64,000 bases of DNA from assembly GCF_001042985.1 (NCBI RefSeq), contig NZ_JYKY01000012.1, forward strand, positions 62,001 to 126,000, written 5' to 3'. Source of the DNA: Pseudomonas lundensis (GTDB lineage: Bacteria > Pseudomonadota > Gammaproteobacteria > Pseudomonadales > Pseudomonadaceae). The position numbers and the translations under genes are program-made. Positions 6,316 to 16,034 of the stretch are shown here, piece by piece. The notes under the pieces were generated by a model. The model ran no database searches and was not told the DNA's origin. It saw nothing but the letters and a program-made list of their open reading frames with translations. Numbering within the stretch: the first letter of the stretch is position 1; every line of letters begins with the position of its first letter.

Positions 6316-8609
6316 CCCCCGAGCAAATGCGCGACGCCTCGTTGCTGGAGTTGTTCAGTCTGGAGGCCGAAGCCCAGACCCAAGTGCTCAATGCCGGTTT
6401 GCTGGCGCTGGAGCGTAACCCGACCCAGGCCGATCAGTTGGAAGCCTGCATGCGCGCGGCCCACTCGCTCAAGGGCGCGGCGAGGATTGTCGGGGTCGAG
6501 GCCGGGGTCAGCGTTTCCCATGTCATGGAAGATTGCCTGGTCAGCGCGCAGGAAGGGCGCTTGTACCTGCAACCCGAGCACATTGATGCCTTGTTGCAGG
6601 GCACTGATTTGCTGATGCGCATTGCGACGCCGGGCAATACGGTCACCTCGGCCGACATCGAGGCCTACGTGGCCTTGATGAACCGGCTGGTCGAGCCTTC
6701 TGCCCCGACGGCACGGGTGGCGCCACCGCCGTTTGATGTGTCGCAACTGCTGCTTGCGCCTGAGCCCGTGGTGCCTGAGGCGCCTGCGCCGGTCGAGCTG
6801 GCGCCGTTGCCCGAGCCGGCGGCAGAACCGGCGCGTCGCCCGCAACGCCTGACTGAAGGGGGTGAGCGGGTGTTGCGCGTCACCGCCGAGCGCCTTAACA
6901 GTCTGCTGGACTTGTCGAGCAAGTCGCTGGTGGAAACCCAGCGGCTCAAGCCTTACCTCGCCACGATGCAGCGCCTCAAACGCATGCAAAACACCAGTTT
7001 GCGGGCGTTGGACCATTTGGGCGATCAGCTCAAGATGCTGACGCTCACCCCTGAGGCCGAAGAGGCGCTGGCCGAGGCGCGGCGTTTATTGGCCGAGTCG
7101 CAGCACGTGCTCAGTGAGCAGACCGCTCAACTGGACGAGTTTGGCTGGCAGACCAGCCAGCGTGCGCAGTTGCTGTATGACACGGCGCTGGCGTGCCGCA
7201 TGCGTCCGTTCGCGGATGTGCTGGCCGGGCAAGAGCGCATGGTGCGTGATCTGGGGCGCAGCCTGGGCAAACAGATCCGTCTGGAAATTGAAGGCGAGAA
7301 AACCCAGGTGGACCGCGACGTGCTGGAAAAGCTCGAAGCGCCCCTGATGCACCTGTTGCGTAACGCGGTGGACCACGGCATTGAACCCCCTGAGCAGCGT
7401 TTGCGCGCTGGCAAGCCGGCCGAAGGGGAGATTCGCTTGCGCGCCTCGCATCAGGCCGGGCTGCTGGTGGTGGAGTTGAGCGATGACGGCGGCGGCGTCG
7501 ACCTTGAGCGTTTGCGCCGCTCCATCGTGCAGCGCCAACTGTCCACCGAGGCCACGGCCGCGCAGTTGAGTGAAGAAGAACTGCTGACGTTTTTGTTCCT
7601 GCCGGGCTTCAGCCTGCGCGACACCGTGACCGAGGTGTCCGGGCGCGGTGTCGGGCTGGATGCGGTGCAGCACATGGTGCGCCTGCTGCGTGGCTCGATT
7701 GTGCTGGAGCAGGTCAGCGGGCAGGGCAGTCGTTTCCATCTGGAAGTCCCGCTCACCCTGTCGGTGGTGCGCAGCCTGGTGGTGGAAGTCGGCGGCGAAG
7801 CCTATGCCTTTCCGCTGGCGCACATCGAACGCATGCGCGATCTGGCGCCTGACGACATCGTGCAGGTCGAAGGCCGCCAGCACTTCTGGCACGAAGGGCA
7901 GCACGTGGGCCTGGTGGCCGCCAGCCAGTTGCTGCAACGTCCGCCCGGCCAGAACGATGACGACACCCTCAAGGTGGTGGTCATTCGTGAGCGCGAGGCG
8001 GTCTACGGCGTGGCGGTTGAGCGGTTTATCGGGGAGCGCACTTTAGTGGTATTGCCTCTGGACCCGCGCTTGGGCAAGGTGCAGGACATTTCGGCCGGGG
8101 CGCTGCTCGATGATGGCTCGCCGGTGCTGATTGTGGACGTCGAAGACATGCTGCGTTCGGTCGACAAGCTGCTTAACACCGGGCGTCTGGAGCGCATCGA
8201 CCGGCGTAACCGGCACACCGCCGAGGTGGCGCGTAAACGTATTCTGGTGGTCGACGACTCGCTCACCGTGCGCGAGCTGCAACGCAAGTTGTTGCTCAAT
8301 CGCGGTTATGAGGTGGCGGTCGCGGTGGACGGCATGGATGGCTGGAACGCGCTGCGCGCCGAGCATTTCGATTTGCTGATTACCGATATCGACATGCCGC
8401 GCATGGACGGCATCGAACTGGTCACCCTGTTGCGGCGCGACAACCGGCTGCAATCGATGCCGGTGATGGTGGTGTCCTATAAAGACCGTGAAGAAGACCG
8501 TCGGCGCGGCCTGGATGCAGGGGCCGACTATTATTTAGCGAAAGCCAGTTTCCATGACGATGCGCTGCTTGATGCAGTGGTTGAGCTCATTGGAGGAGCC
8601 CAGACATGA
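6312..8609 (+). CDS. wspE: WspE, hybrid CheA-type histidine kinase with receiver
   Basis: This kinase phosphorylates the WspR cyclase and the WspF methylesterase. The 765-residue protein has an N-terminal HPt domain with phospho-accepting His51 in AHSLKGAARIVG, a Pro/Ala-rich linker, the dimerisation and HATPase domains (N box LLRNAVDHGIEP, G box VSGRGVGLDAVQHMV), a CheW-like regulatory domain, and a C-terminal receiver whose phospho-acceptor is Asp692 (LLITDIDMPRMDG). All catalytic motifs look intact. It overlaps wspD and wspF by four bases at each side. Confidence 0.93.
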   Translation: MTPEQMRDASLLELFSLEAEAQTQVLNAGLLALERNPTQADQLEACMRAAHSLKGAARIVGVEAGVSVSHVMEDCLVSAQEGRLYLQPEHIDALLQGTDLLMRIATPGNTVTSADIEAYVALMNRLVEPSAPTARVAPPPFDVSQLLLAPEPVVPEAPAPVELAPLPEPAAEPARRPQRLTEGGERVLRVTAERLNSLLDLSSKSLVETQRLKPYLATMQRLKRMQNTSLRALDHLGDQLKMLTLTPEAEEALAEARRLLAESQHVLSEQTAQLDEFGWQTSQRAQLLYDTALACRMRPFADVLAGQERMVRDLGRSLGKQIRLEIEGEKTQVDRDVLEKLEAPLMHLLRNAVDHGIEPPEQRLRAGKPAEGEIRLRASHQAGLLVVELSDDGGGVDLERLRRSIVQRQLSTEATAAQLSEEELLTFLFLPGFSLRDTVTEVSGRGVGLDAVQHMVRLLRGSIVLEQVSGQGSRFHLEVPLTLSVVRSLVVEVGGEAYAFPLAHIERMRDLAPDDIVQVEGRQHFWHEGQHVGLVAASQLLQRPPGQNDDDTLKVVVIREREAVYGVAVERFIGERTLVVLPLDPRLGKVQDISAGALLDDGSPVLIVDVEDMLRSVDKLLNTGRLERIDRRNRHTAEVARKRILVVDDSLTVRELQRKLLLNRGYEVAVAVDGMDGWNALRAEHFDLLITDIDMPRMDGIELVTLLRRDNRLQSMPVMVVSYKDREEDRRRGLDAGADYYLAKASFHDDALLDAVVELIGGAQT

Positions 8610-9619
8610 GAATTGCCATCGTCAACGACATGCCCCTGGCGGTAGAGGCCTTGCGCCGGGCGTTGGCATTCGAGCCCAAGCATCAGTTGGTGTGGGTGGC
8701 GGGGAACGGCGAAGAAGCCGTGCGCCTGTGCGCCGAGGACACGCCGGACCTGATCTTGATGGACCTCATCATGCCGGTCATGGATGGCGTGGAGGCCACG
8801 CGCCGGATCATGGCGGAAAGCCCGTGTGCGATTGTGATCGTCACGGTCGACCGTCAGCAAAATGTGCACCGCGTGTTCGAAGCCATGGGCTTTGGCGCGC
8901 TGGACGTGGTCGATACGCCCGCTTTGGGCGCGGGCGATGCCAAGGAAGCAGCAGCGCCGTTGTTGCGCAAGATCATGAACATTGGCTGGTTGATGGGCCA
9001 GCAGCCCCCGAAACGGGTGCATCCCGTCGAGAACCTGCCGCGCAAATCCCTGGAACAGCGCAGGTTAGTGGCCATCGGCTCGTCGGCGGGCGGCCCCGCG
9101 GCGCTGGAAACCCTGCTCAAAGGCCTGCCGCGCTCGTTTCAGGCGGCCATTGTGCTGGTGCAGCACGTGGACCAGGTGTTCGCCGCCGGGATGGCCGAAT
9201 GGCTGAGCAGCTCGTGCGGGGTGAATGTCCGGCTGGCCCGTGATGGCGAAACGCCCCAGGCCGGTACGGTCCTGTTGGCCGGGACCAATCATCACATTCG
9301 GTTGTTAAAAAACGGCACGCTGGCTTACACCGCCGAGCCGGTGAACGAAATTTATCGGCCCTCGATTGATGTGTTTTTCGAGAGTGTGGCCCGGTACTGG
9401 GACGGTGAGGCCGTGGGCGTATTGTTGACCGGCATGGGTCGCGATGGCGCGCAGGGGCTCAAACTCATGCGCCAGCAGGGGTTTCTGACCATCGCCCAAG
9501 ACCAGCACAGCAGTTCGGTATACGGCATGCCCAAAGCGGCAGCGGCAATTGATGCGGCTGTTGAAATTCGACCCTTGGACACGATTGCGCCACGCTTGCT
9601 GGAGATCTTTCATACATGA
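8606..9619 (+). CDS. wspF: WspF, CheB-type methylesterase
   Basis: WspF removes methyl groups from WspA and so dampens the pathway; loss of this gene is the classic cause of high c-di-GMP wrinkly colonies in Pseudomonas. The 337-residue protein has an N-terminal receiver with Asp53 (LMDLIMPVMDG), then a linker and the CheB esterase domain with Ser160 in AIGSSAGGPAA, His in LVQHVDQ and the LLTGMGRDGAQG loop. Both domains appear intact, so the pathway is not obviously locked on. The stop overlaps the ATG of a 19-codon ORF leading into wspR. Confidence 0.92.
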   Translation: MRIAIVNDMPLAVEALRRALAFEPKHQLVWVAGNGEEAVRLCAEDTPDLILMDLIMPVMDGVEATRRIMAESPCAIVIVTVDRQQNVHRVFEAMGFGALDVVDTPALGAGDAKEAAAPLLRKIMNIGWLMGQQPPKRVHPVENLPRKSLEQRRLVAIGSSAGGPAALETLLKGLPRSFQAAIVLVQHVDQVFAAGMAEWLSSSCGVNVRLARDGETPQAGTVLLAGTNHHIRLLKNGTLAYTAEPVNEIYRPSIDVFFESVARYWDGEAVGVLLTGMGRDGAQGLKLMRQQGFLTIAQDQHSSSVYGMPKAAAAIDAAVEIRPLDTIAPRLLEIFHT

Positions 9620-9675
9620 ATGACACAACCCGGCAGGACTGGCTTGAAGGTGGTAATTCAGGTGAACGCGCATGA
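9616..9675 (+). CDS. 19-codon ORF linking wspF to wspR
   Basis: This short frame ([19 protein letters not shown]) starts with an ATGA overlap on the wspF stop and ends with an ATGA overlap on the wspR start, so it bridges the only non-overlapping gap in the operon. It may be translated merely to couple WspR synthesis to WspF, or may be chance. No homology was recognised. A ggtga sequence inside it could serve as ribosome-binding site for wspR. Confidence 0.35.
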   Translation: MNDTTRQDWLEGGNSGERA

Positions 9676-10673
9676 ATGACTTGCAGATGGACGACGTCAA
9701 AACTGACGAAAACGCCGCCATGGTATTGCTGGTGGACGATCAGGCGATGATTGGCGAAGCCGTGCGCCGGGGCTTGGCCCTTGAGCAGAACATCGACTTT
9801 CACTTTTGCGCCGACCCGCACGATGCCATTGCCCAGGCCATTCGCATCAAGCCGACGGTGATCTTGCAAGACCTGGTCATGCCGGGGCTCGATGGTTTGA
9901 CGCTGGTGCGCGAATACCGCAACCACCCGGCCACCAAAGACATCCCGATCATCGTGTTGTCGACCAAAGAAGACCCGTTGATCAAGAGTGCGGCCTTTGC
10001 GGCCGGGGCCAACGACTACCTGGTGAAATTGCCGGACAACATTGAGCTGGTGGCCCGCATTCGCTATCACTCGCGCTCCTACATGACCCTGTTGCAGCGC
10101 GATGCCGCTTACCGAGCGCTGCGGGTCAGCCAGCAACAACTGTTGGACACCAATCTGGTGTTGCAGCGCCTGATGAACTCTGACGGCCTGACCGGGCTGT
10201 CCAACCGCCGCCATTTCGACGAGTACCTGGAGCTGGAATGGCGCCGGGCCCTGCGTGAGCAAACCCAGCTGTCGTTATTGATGATCGACGTGGACTACTT
10301 CAAGTCTTACAACGACACCTTTGGTCATCTGGACGGTGACGAAGCCCTGCGCAAAGTGGCGGCCTCGATCCGTGATGCCAGCTGCCGGCCTTCTGACCTG
10401 CCAGCGCGTTACGGCGGGGAGGAGTTTGCGATTGTATTGCCCAACACCTCTCAGGGTGGTGCGCGGCTGGTGGCTGAAAAGCTGCGTCAAGCGGTGGCGG
10501 CGCTGAAAATCCCGCACATTTCACCGGCCGATGGCAGCAGCCTGACCATCAGCATCGGCCTGTCTACCATGACCCCGCAGCACAGCGGCAACTGCCGCGA
10601 CTTGATTTCGGCGGCCGACAAAGGCCTGTACCTGGCCAAAAACAACGGGCGTAATCAGGTCGGAATCGAATAA
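9672..10673 (+). CDS. wspR: WspR, response regulator diguanylate cyclase
   Basis: The output of the Wsp pathway: once phosphorylated it makes cyclic di-GMP from two GTP and promotes biofilm formation. The 333-residue protein has a receiver domain (about 17-135; phospho-acceptor Asp67 in [12 protein letters not shown]), a helical stalk and a GGDEF domain. The active-site signature is GGEEF at 248-252, and an RxxD product-inhibition site is present at 239-242 (RPSD). All key residues are present, so an active, feedback-inhibited enzyme is expected. It is the last gene of the operon; no clear hairpin terminator was seen before the convergent methyltransferase. Confidence 0.94.
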   Translation: MNDLQMDDVKTDENAAMVLLVDDQAMIGEAVRRGLALEQNIDFHFCADPHDAIAQAIRIKPTVILQDLVMPGLDGLTLVREYRNHPATKDIPIIVLSTKEDPLIKSAAFAAGANDYLVKLPDNIELVARIRYHSRSYMTLLQRDAAYRALRVSQQQLLDTNLVLQRLMNSDGLTGLSNRRHFDEYLELEWRRALREQTQLSLLMIDVDYFKSYNDTFGHLDGDEALRKVAASIRDASCRPSDLPARYGGEEFAIVLPNTSQGGARLVAEKLRQAVAALKIPHISPADGSSLTISIGLSTMTPQHSGNCRDLISAADKGLYLAKNNGRNQVGIE

Positions 10674-10799
10674 GGCTCCCGCTCTTGCGCGGCGGCTTCA
10701 CGGGGGTAAGCCCGTTCGCGGTCGCACACGGGCTGTGCAAAGCGTTGATCCGGTCGCGCAGTCGCGTGCCTGTTCAGCGGCTGCACCGTGGGTATGCGT

Positions 10800-11588
10800 T
10801 CAAGGGCTTTTTTTCTTGAGCAGCAGCAGGCCCGTGGAGTACGCCGTTTTGTAGCGGCCCACGCAATAGTGGGCGTAGAGCTTCTGGTAGTAGTCCGTGA
10901 TGGCCAGTTCGCGGATGGTTTCGTCAAACTGGTTGCGCACCTTCGCGCTCGCGCCCCAGTGCCAGTCCCGGAAGTCATTGAGGTTCTCGAATTCGACGGT
11001 TTCTTCAATGCGCTGTGAACGGATGATTTCAAAGTCGCTCAATGTGTCCAGCAGGGCTGGGCGGCTGAGCCGGAAATCATCAAACACCACGGGTTCGCCG
11101 ATGCACGGGTATTGATGGCGAATCTCCATCAGCGCCCGCTCCTGAATGAAGCGCTCATCGGGTAAGTAATCGAAGTCGAACGCGCAGGATAAAAACACAT
11201 GACCGCCCGGTTTGACGGCGGCCGACAGTTTGTCGATCGCCGCTTGTTCGTGGGGCATGAAGCCTTGCAGGCAACCGGCACACACCACGGCGTCGAACAC
11301 CGGCAAGCGGTCAAGGTTGCACGCCAGAAAATCGCTGACGATAAAGCGCACGTTGGGCGCGGCATGCACCAGATTGGCGTAGGCAATCTTGTCTTTGGAG
11401 TGATCGATGCCGACGTATTGCTCGATATTGTTGGCGTCCACAAACAACAGGCTGTTGCCTGTGCCGCAGCCGATGTCCAGCACATTGCCCTGCGGCGTGG
11501 CGAACGACAGCAGCAGTTCGAGGCTGCGCTTTTTTACATGCCTTGAATTGCGTTGAAAGCCCTGCGGGCTGGGCCTCGGGTTGTTCAT
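10800..11588 (-). CDS. Class I SAM-dependent methyltransferase
   Basis: A 262-residue protein with a Rossmann-type AdoMet site: motif I VLDIGCGTGNSLLFVD, then YVGIDHS, FIVSDFLAC and FDAVVCAGCLQGF. The C-terminal half is variable and does not reveal the substrate. The ATG at 11588 was chosen because aggag lies seven bases upstream; an ATG six bases earlier has poor spacing. It is convergent with wspR and divergent from prfB. The promoter on this strand looks good (ttgcac-16-tatacc). Substrate and pathway are unknown. Confidence 0.7.
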   Translation of the reverse strand: MNNPRPSPQGFQRNSRHVKKRSLELLLSFATPQGNVLDIGCGTGNSLLFVDANNIEQYVGIDHSKDKIAYANLVHAAPNVRFIVSDFLACNLDRLPVFDAVVCAGCLQGFMPHEQAAIDKLSAAVKPGGHVFLSCAFDFDYLPDERFIQERALMEIRHQYPCIGEPVVFDDFRLSRPALLDTLSDFEIIRSQRIEETVEFENLNDFRDWHWGASAKVRNQFDETIRELAITDYYQKLYAHYCVGRYKTAYSTGLLLLKKKSP

Positions 11589-11915
11589 GGTCATGCTCCT
11601 GGGGGTAGGTCGCAGGATCAGCCCGTGCGGGGGCCAATGGGCAGGCCGTGTGTGTTCGGGGCGGTCATGTTTTAGGTATAGCGAGCCGGGTTTGATGTGC
11701 AATGCGCGGGCGTGTAGTCCATTTCCCTTAAATCGGGTAACTATTCCTAAGCAACGTTGCGATGAGGTTTGAACGGGCAGGGGGATTGCAGAGGGCGATA
11801 ACCCCGGCAGGCTGCGGCAAATGGCCTGCATTCCACCGCTGGGCGGGCTGCTGTAACGGTATATTTTCGGTATACTCTTTGGCTTTGTAAAAATCGCCTA
11901 CGAGTGCCGCCAGCC
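11589..11915. other. Intergenic region between the methyltransferase gene and prfB
   Basis: This divergent spacer holds the methyltransferase promoter and a tatact -10-like hexamer at 11871-11876, 40 bases before the prfB ATG, without a convincing -35 box. No RNA gene, repeat or ORF of note is seen. Confidence 0.5.
11675..11702 (-). promoter_or_regulatory. Candidate sigma-70 promoter of the methyltransferase gene
   Basis: On the minus strand TTGCAC (11702-11697) and TATACC (11680-11675) are separated by 16 bp, about 90 bases upstream of the chosen start. Confidence 0.5.
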
Positions 11916-13011
11916 ATGGAAATCAACCCAATCCTTAACAGCATCAAGGACCTGTCAGAGCGCTCCGAAACCATTCGGGGGTATCTTTGACTACGATCAA
12001 AAGCATGAGCGTCTGACCGAAGTCAATCGCGAGCTTGAAGATCCGAGTGTCTGGAACAACCCTTCGTACGCCCAGGAACTGGGGCGCGAGCGCTCCCTGT
12101 TGGCGCAAATTGTAGAAACCCTCGACGAGATGCACACGGGCCTGGCCGATGCCAAGGACCTGCTGCTGATGGCCGCCGAGGAAGAAGACCAGGCCGCTGT
12201 AGATGACGTGTCGGCTGAAGTCGAACGCCTGCGCGAGTCCCTTGAAAAACTCGAATTCCGCCGCATGTTCAGCGGTGAGATGGACGCCAACAACGCTTAC
12301 CTGGACATTCAGGCAGGCTCTGGCGGCACCGAAGCGCAAGACTGGGCCAATATCCTGTTGCGGATGTATTTGCGTTGGGCCGACAAGCGCGGCTTCGAGG
12401 CCACCATCATGGAATTGTCCGCCGGTGAAGTGGCCGGGATCAAAGGTGCGACCGTGCACATCAAGGGCGAATACGCCTTTGGCTGGCTGCGCACCGAGAT
12501 CGGCGTCCATCGTCTGGTTCGCAAAAGCCCGTACGACTCGGGCAACCGTCGTCATACCTCGTTCTCGGCCGTGTTCGTTTCGCCGGAAATCGACGACAAC
12601 ATCGAAATCGACATCAACCCCTCGGACCTGCGGATCGACACTTACCGCTCCTCCGGTGCGGGTGGTCAGCACGTAAACACCACTGACTCGGCCGTGCGTA
12701 TTACCCACGTTCCGACCAACACCGTGGTGAGCTGCCAGAACGAACGTTCCCAGCACGCAAACAAAGACACCGCGATGAAAATGTTGCGGGCGCGTCTTTA
12801 CGAGCAGGAAATCCAGAAGCGCAACGCCGCTTCCCAGGCGCTGGAAGACACCAAGTCCGACATCGGCTGGGGTCACCAGATCCGCTCGTACGTACTTGAC
12901 GCGTCGCGCATCAAGGATTTGCGTACCAACATCGAGCGCAGTGACTGCGACAAAGTGCTCGACGGCGACATCGACGAATACCTGGTGGCCAGCCTGAAAC
13001 AAGGGCTGTAA
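11916..13011 (+). CDS. prfB: Peptide chain release factor 2 with programmed +1 frameshift
   Basis: RF2 reads UGA and UAA stop codons and triggers release of the finished protein from the ribosome. The ATG at 11916 opens a 24-codon frame that ends at in-frame TGA 11988-11990; a +1 shift at CTT-TGA-C continues to TAA 13009-13011, giving 364 residues. The peptidyl-release motif GGQ is at 249-251. The stop-recognition tripeptide is SPY at 204-206, where E. coli RF2 has SPF. Regulation is by RF2 level itself: scarcity slows termination at the internal UGA and favours the shift. lysS follows 114 bases later. Confidence 0.97.
11977..11991 (+). promoter_or_regulatory. prfB programmed frameshift site
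   Basis: A Shine-Dalgarno-like cggggg lies just upstream of the slippery codon CTT and the in-frame stop TGA followed by C (11985-11991). This matches the conserved layout of the autoregulatory RF2 frameshift: internal SD, CUU slip codon, UGAC. Confidence 0.95.
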
Positions 13012-13075
13012 GTCGCGCAACAAACGTAAAGTGCGCCGCTGACGCGATGCCTTGAGGGCGCGCCGAAGCCCGCTT

Positions 13076-13096
13076 CCCCCTGCCGCAAGGCGGGGG
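13076..13096. other. GC-rich hairpin between prfB and lysS
   Basis: The segment pairs ccccc..gcc with ggcggggg around a gcaa (GNRA) loop. There is no following T-run, so it may attenuate or stabilise the transcript rather than terminate it. Confidence 0.4.
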
Positions 13097-13125
13097 CAAC
13101 GAACCTGTGATGGAATTTTTAAAAC

Positions 13126-14628
13126 ATGAGCGACCAACAACTCGACCCGCAAGATTTGCAACAGGAAGAAAACGCCCTGATCGCCCTGCGCAAGGAAAAA
13201 CTTGCTGCCGAGCGCGCCAAAGGCAACGCCTTCCCGAACGATTTCCGTCGTGACAGCTACTGCGCCGACCTGCAGAAGAAGTACGCCGAAGCGACCAAGG
13301 AAGAGCTGGCTGAAGCCGCCATCCCGGTCAAGGTTGCGGGTCGCATCATGCTTAACCGTGGTTCGTTCATGGTGATTCAGGACATGACCGGGCGCATCCA
13401 GGTCTATGTCAACCGCAAGACCCTGCCGGAAGAAACCCTGGCCGAAGTCAAAACCTGGGACCTGGGCGACATCATCGCCGCCGAAGGCACCCTGGCCCGC
13501 TCCGGCAAAGGCGACCTGTACGTTGAAATGACCCACGTGCGCCTGCTGACCAAATCCTTGCGTCCGCTGCCCGACAAGCACCACGGCCTGACCGACACCG
13601 AGCAGCGCTATCGCCAGCGTTACGTTGACCTGATCGTCAACGAAGACGTGCGCCACACCTTCCGTGTGCGTTCGCAAGTCATCGCCCACATCCGCAACTT
13701 CCTGATGGCGCGCGACTTCCTTGAAGTTGAAACGCCGATGTTGCAGACCATTCCGGGCGGCGCGGCAGCCAAGCCGTTTGAAACCCACCACAACGCGCTG
13801 GACATGGAAATGTTCCTGCGTATCGCGCCTGAGCTGTACCTCAAGCGTCTGGTCGTGGGCGGCTTCGAGAAAGTCTTCGAAATCAACCGCAACTTCCGTA
13901 ACGAAGGGGTTTCGACGCGCCACAACCCTGAATTCACCATGCTTGAGTTCTACCAGGCGTACGCCGACTACGAAGACAACATGGACCTCACCGAAGAGCT
14001 GTTCCGCGAGCTGGCGCAGCTGGTTCTGGGCAGCACTGACGTGCCGTACGGCGACAAGGTGTTCCACTTCGGCGAGCCGTTTGTGCGTCTGTCGGTGTTC
14101 GACTCGATCCTCAAGTACAACCCTGAGTTGACCGCTGACGACCTGAACGACATCGACAAGGCCCGTGCCATCGCCAAAAAGGCCGGCGCCAAGGTGCTGG
14201 GCTTCGAAGGCCTGGGCAAGCTGCAGGTGATGATTTTCGAAGAGCTGGTCGAGCACAAGCTGGAGCAGCCGCACTTCATCACCCAGTACCCGTTCGAAGT
14301 GTCGCCGCTGGCCCGTCGCAACGATGAAAACCCGAACGTGACTGACCGTTTCGAGCTGTTCATCGGTGGCCGTGAAATCGCCAACGCCTACTCCGAGTTG
14401 AACGACGCGCAAGACCAGGCAGAACGCTTCATGGCACAAGTGGCTGACAAAGACGCCGGTGACGACGAAGCCATGCACTACGACGCCGACTTCGTGCGTG
14501 CGCTGGAGTACGGCATGCCGCCAACGGCCGGTGAAGGCATCGGCATCGACCGTCTGGTGATGCTGCTGACCAACTCCCCGTCGATCCGCGACGTGATCCT
14601 GTTCCCGCACATGCGCCCGCAAGCGTAA
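13126..14628 (+). CDS. lysS: Lysyl-tRNA synthetase, class II
   Basis: Charges tRNA-Lys with lysine using ATP in the cytoplasm. The 500-residue length is normal. It has an N-terminal helix, an OB-fold anticodon-binding domain (about 60-175; [19 protein letters not shown]) and a class II catalytic core with motif 1 ([21 protein letters not shown]), motif 2 ([20 protein letters not shown]) and motif 3 ([13 protein letters not shown]). It is probably co-transcribed with prfB, the common bacterial arrangement, and ends at a strong terminator. Confidence 0.97.
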   Translation: MSDQQLDPQDLQQEENALIALRKEKLAAERAKGNAFPNDFRRDSYCADLQKKYAEATKEELAEAAIPVKVAGRIMLNRGSFMVIQDMTGRIQVYVNRKTLPEETLAEVKTWDLGDIIAAEGTLARSGKGDLYVEMTHVRLLTKSLRPLPDKHHGLTDTEQRYRQRYVDLIVNEDVRHTFRVRSQVIAHIRNFLMARDFLEVETPMLQTIPGGAAAKPFETHHNALDMEMFLRIAPELYLKRLVVGGFEKVFEINRNFRNEGVSTRHNPEFTMLEFYQAYADYEDNMDLTEELFRELAQLVLGSTDVPYGDKVFHFGEPFVRLSVFDSILKYNPELTADDLNDIDKARAIAKKAGAKVLGFEGLGKLQVMIFEELVEHKLEQPHFITQYPFEVSPLARRNDENPNVTDRFELFIGGREIANAYSELNDAQDQAERFMAQVADKDAGDDEAMHYDADFVRALEYGMPPTAGEGIGIDRLVMLLTNSPSIRDVILFPHMRPQA

Positions 14629-14637
14629 CGCTGCTGA

Positions 14638-14670
14638 ATAAAAAGCCGCCGCCAAGGGCGGCTTTTTATT
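14638..14670 (+). terminator. lysS rho-independent terminator
   Basis: Hairpin aaaagccgcc-gccaa-gggcggcttttt followed by a T-run, 10 bases after the lysS stop. Confidence 0.85.
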
Positions 14671-14733
14671 GCCTGTCGAACAGGGGCTTGCCGTAACCAC
14701 CCGACTTAAGGTCCTCAATATAGGGAAACATGC

Positions 14734-15450
14734 GTGAACCTGCCCAAGGCTCAAACGGGTGCCGTCGACGTCGCCACGGCGGTGGCCGAGAGTGTTCAAT
14801 ACCAGGGCCGCAAAGCCAGTCGCCATGGCAGTGAACAGCGGCGGCAACTGATTCTGGATGCGGCCATGCGTATCGTGGTGCGCGACGGTGTACGCGGCGT
14901 CCGGCATCGGGCAGTCGCCGCCGAAGCCGGGGTGCCGCTTTCGGCCACCACGTATTACTTCAAGGACATCGATGACCTGATCAACGACACCTTTGCGCAG
15001 TACGTCGAACGCAGTGCCGCCTTTATGGCCAAGTTATGGCAAAGCACGGAAGGCAAGCTGCGCGAGCTGGTGGCGTACGGAGACGGCAGCCCGCAGTCAC
15101 GTTCACAACTGGCTGACGAGATTGCCGCCATGACCGCCCACTACGTGGAGCACCAGTTGGTGACCCGTCGCGATCAGTTGCGCGCCGAGCAGGCGTTCCA
15201 TCAGGCCGCGCTGCTTAACCCGCGGCTGGCGGTGCTGGTGCGCGCCCACGAGCAGATTTTTCTGCAGGGCACGTGTCAGATCTTCCAGGTGCTGGGCTCC
15301 AAACAGCCGCAGCACGATGCCAATGTCTTGACGGCGATTATCGGTCGGATGGAATATCAGGCCCTACTTAATGGCGCGCAGCCAGCAGCCGATGCACAAC
15401 GGCTCGCTCTCCTTACGCGCTACATGCACTTGGTGTTGGCCGCTCTATAG
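14734..15450 (+). CDS. TetR-family transcriptional regulator
   Basis: A 238-residue repressor-type protein. After a polar N-terminal arm of about 30 residues it has a TetR helix-turn-helix at about 40-85 (ILDAAMRIVVRDGVRGVRHR, VPLSATTYYFKDIDDLI), then a helical ligand-binding domain. The gtg at 14734 follows aggga with suitable spacing; the nearby ATG at 14730 is in another frame. It precedes a lipoprotein gene by 12 bases and probably forms an operon with it and the DUF1704 gene. The position matches PA3699 as remembered. Target and ligand are unknown. Confidence 0.8.
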   Translation: MNLPKAQTGAVDVATAVAESVQYQGRKASRHGSEQRRQLILDAAMRIVVRDGVRGVRHRAVAAEAGVPLSATTYYFKDIDDLINDTFAQYVERSAAFMAKLWQSTEGKLRELVAYGDGSPQSRSQLADEIAAMTAHYVEHQLVTRRDQLRAEQAFHQAALLNPRLAVLVRAHEQIFLQGTCQIFQVLGSKQPQHDANVLTAIIGRMEYQALLNGAQPAADAQRLALLTRYMHLVLAAL

Positions 15451-15462
15451 AAGGATGCAGGC

Positions 15463-16011
15463 ATGAAAGGTTGGCGCGTAATGCTGTTGGCGGTGTCGTT
15501 TTTACTGTTGAACGGGTGCCTGGTCACGTTCAAGGAAGCGCCGCTGGTGGCTCAAACGGCGCCTCAGGCCTTGCTCGGCAAATGGACCAGCAAGGACGCC
15601 TGGGGGCAGGCGCGACGCCTGAGCATCAGCGCCATCGATAAAACCCACTATCAGGCCGAGGTGTACCCCAAGGGCGAACCCAAGGCGCGTCAACGTTATC
15701 GGTTCATCGTCGCCAAACACGGCAGCCGCTGGTACGCGTCGGCCGCCATACCGGCTCGGCTGGGCGGTAATTTCACGCTGAACGGGTTTGAATTGACCGA
15801 CGGCGGCGAGCTGGTGATCTACGAACTGGACCTTGAGCAAATCCGTCAGGCCATCGGTCAGTCGGCGCTGGCCGGCGACACGGTTGAAACCGCCGAAGGC
15901 GCAGGCGTTCAGATCGACAGCCCATCGTCTACAGTCTTTGCTTATCTGGATGACCCGGCGAATTCCGACGTCTTTGTCGAAACCGCCCGCTATCAGCGCG
16001 CGGCCAAGTAA
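15463..16011 (+). CDS. Predicted lipoprotein of unknown function
   Basis: A 182-residue protein with a lipoprotein signal peptide: charged start, hydrophobic run and lipobox LLNGC with Cys19. The mature part reads as beta-strand-rich (LLGKWTSKDAWGQARRLSIS, HYQAEVYPKGEP, RYRFIVAKHGSRWYAS), perhaps a small lipocalin-like or Ig-like fold, but no family was recognised. It should be anchored in the outer or inner membrane facing the periplasm. It lies between the TetR gene and the DUF1704 gene on the same strand with short gaps. Confidence 0.7.
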   Translation: MKGWRVMLLAVSFLLLNGCLVTFKEAPLVAQTAPQALLGKWTSKDAWGQARRLSISAIDKTHYQAEVYPKGEPKARQRYRFIVAKHGSRWYASAAIPARLGGNFTLNGFELTDGGELVIYELDLEQIRQAIGQSALAGDTVETAEGAGVQIDSPSSTVFAYLDDPANSDVFVETARYQRAAK

Positions 16012-16034
16012 CCGCCTTTTTCAAGGAGCACCGG

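Noticed and set aside
11944..14907. A 987-codon open frame on the minus strand across prfB and lysS
   Set aside because: It is antisense to two clear housekeeping genes, and its His/Gln/Val-rich composition is the usual shadow of high-GC coding DNA.
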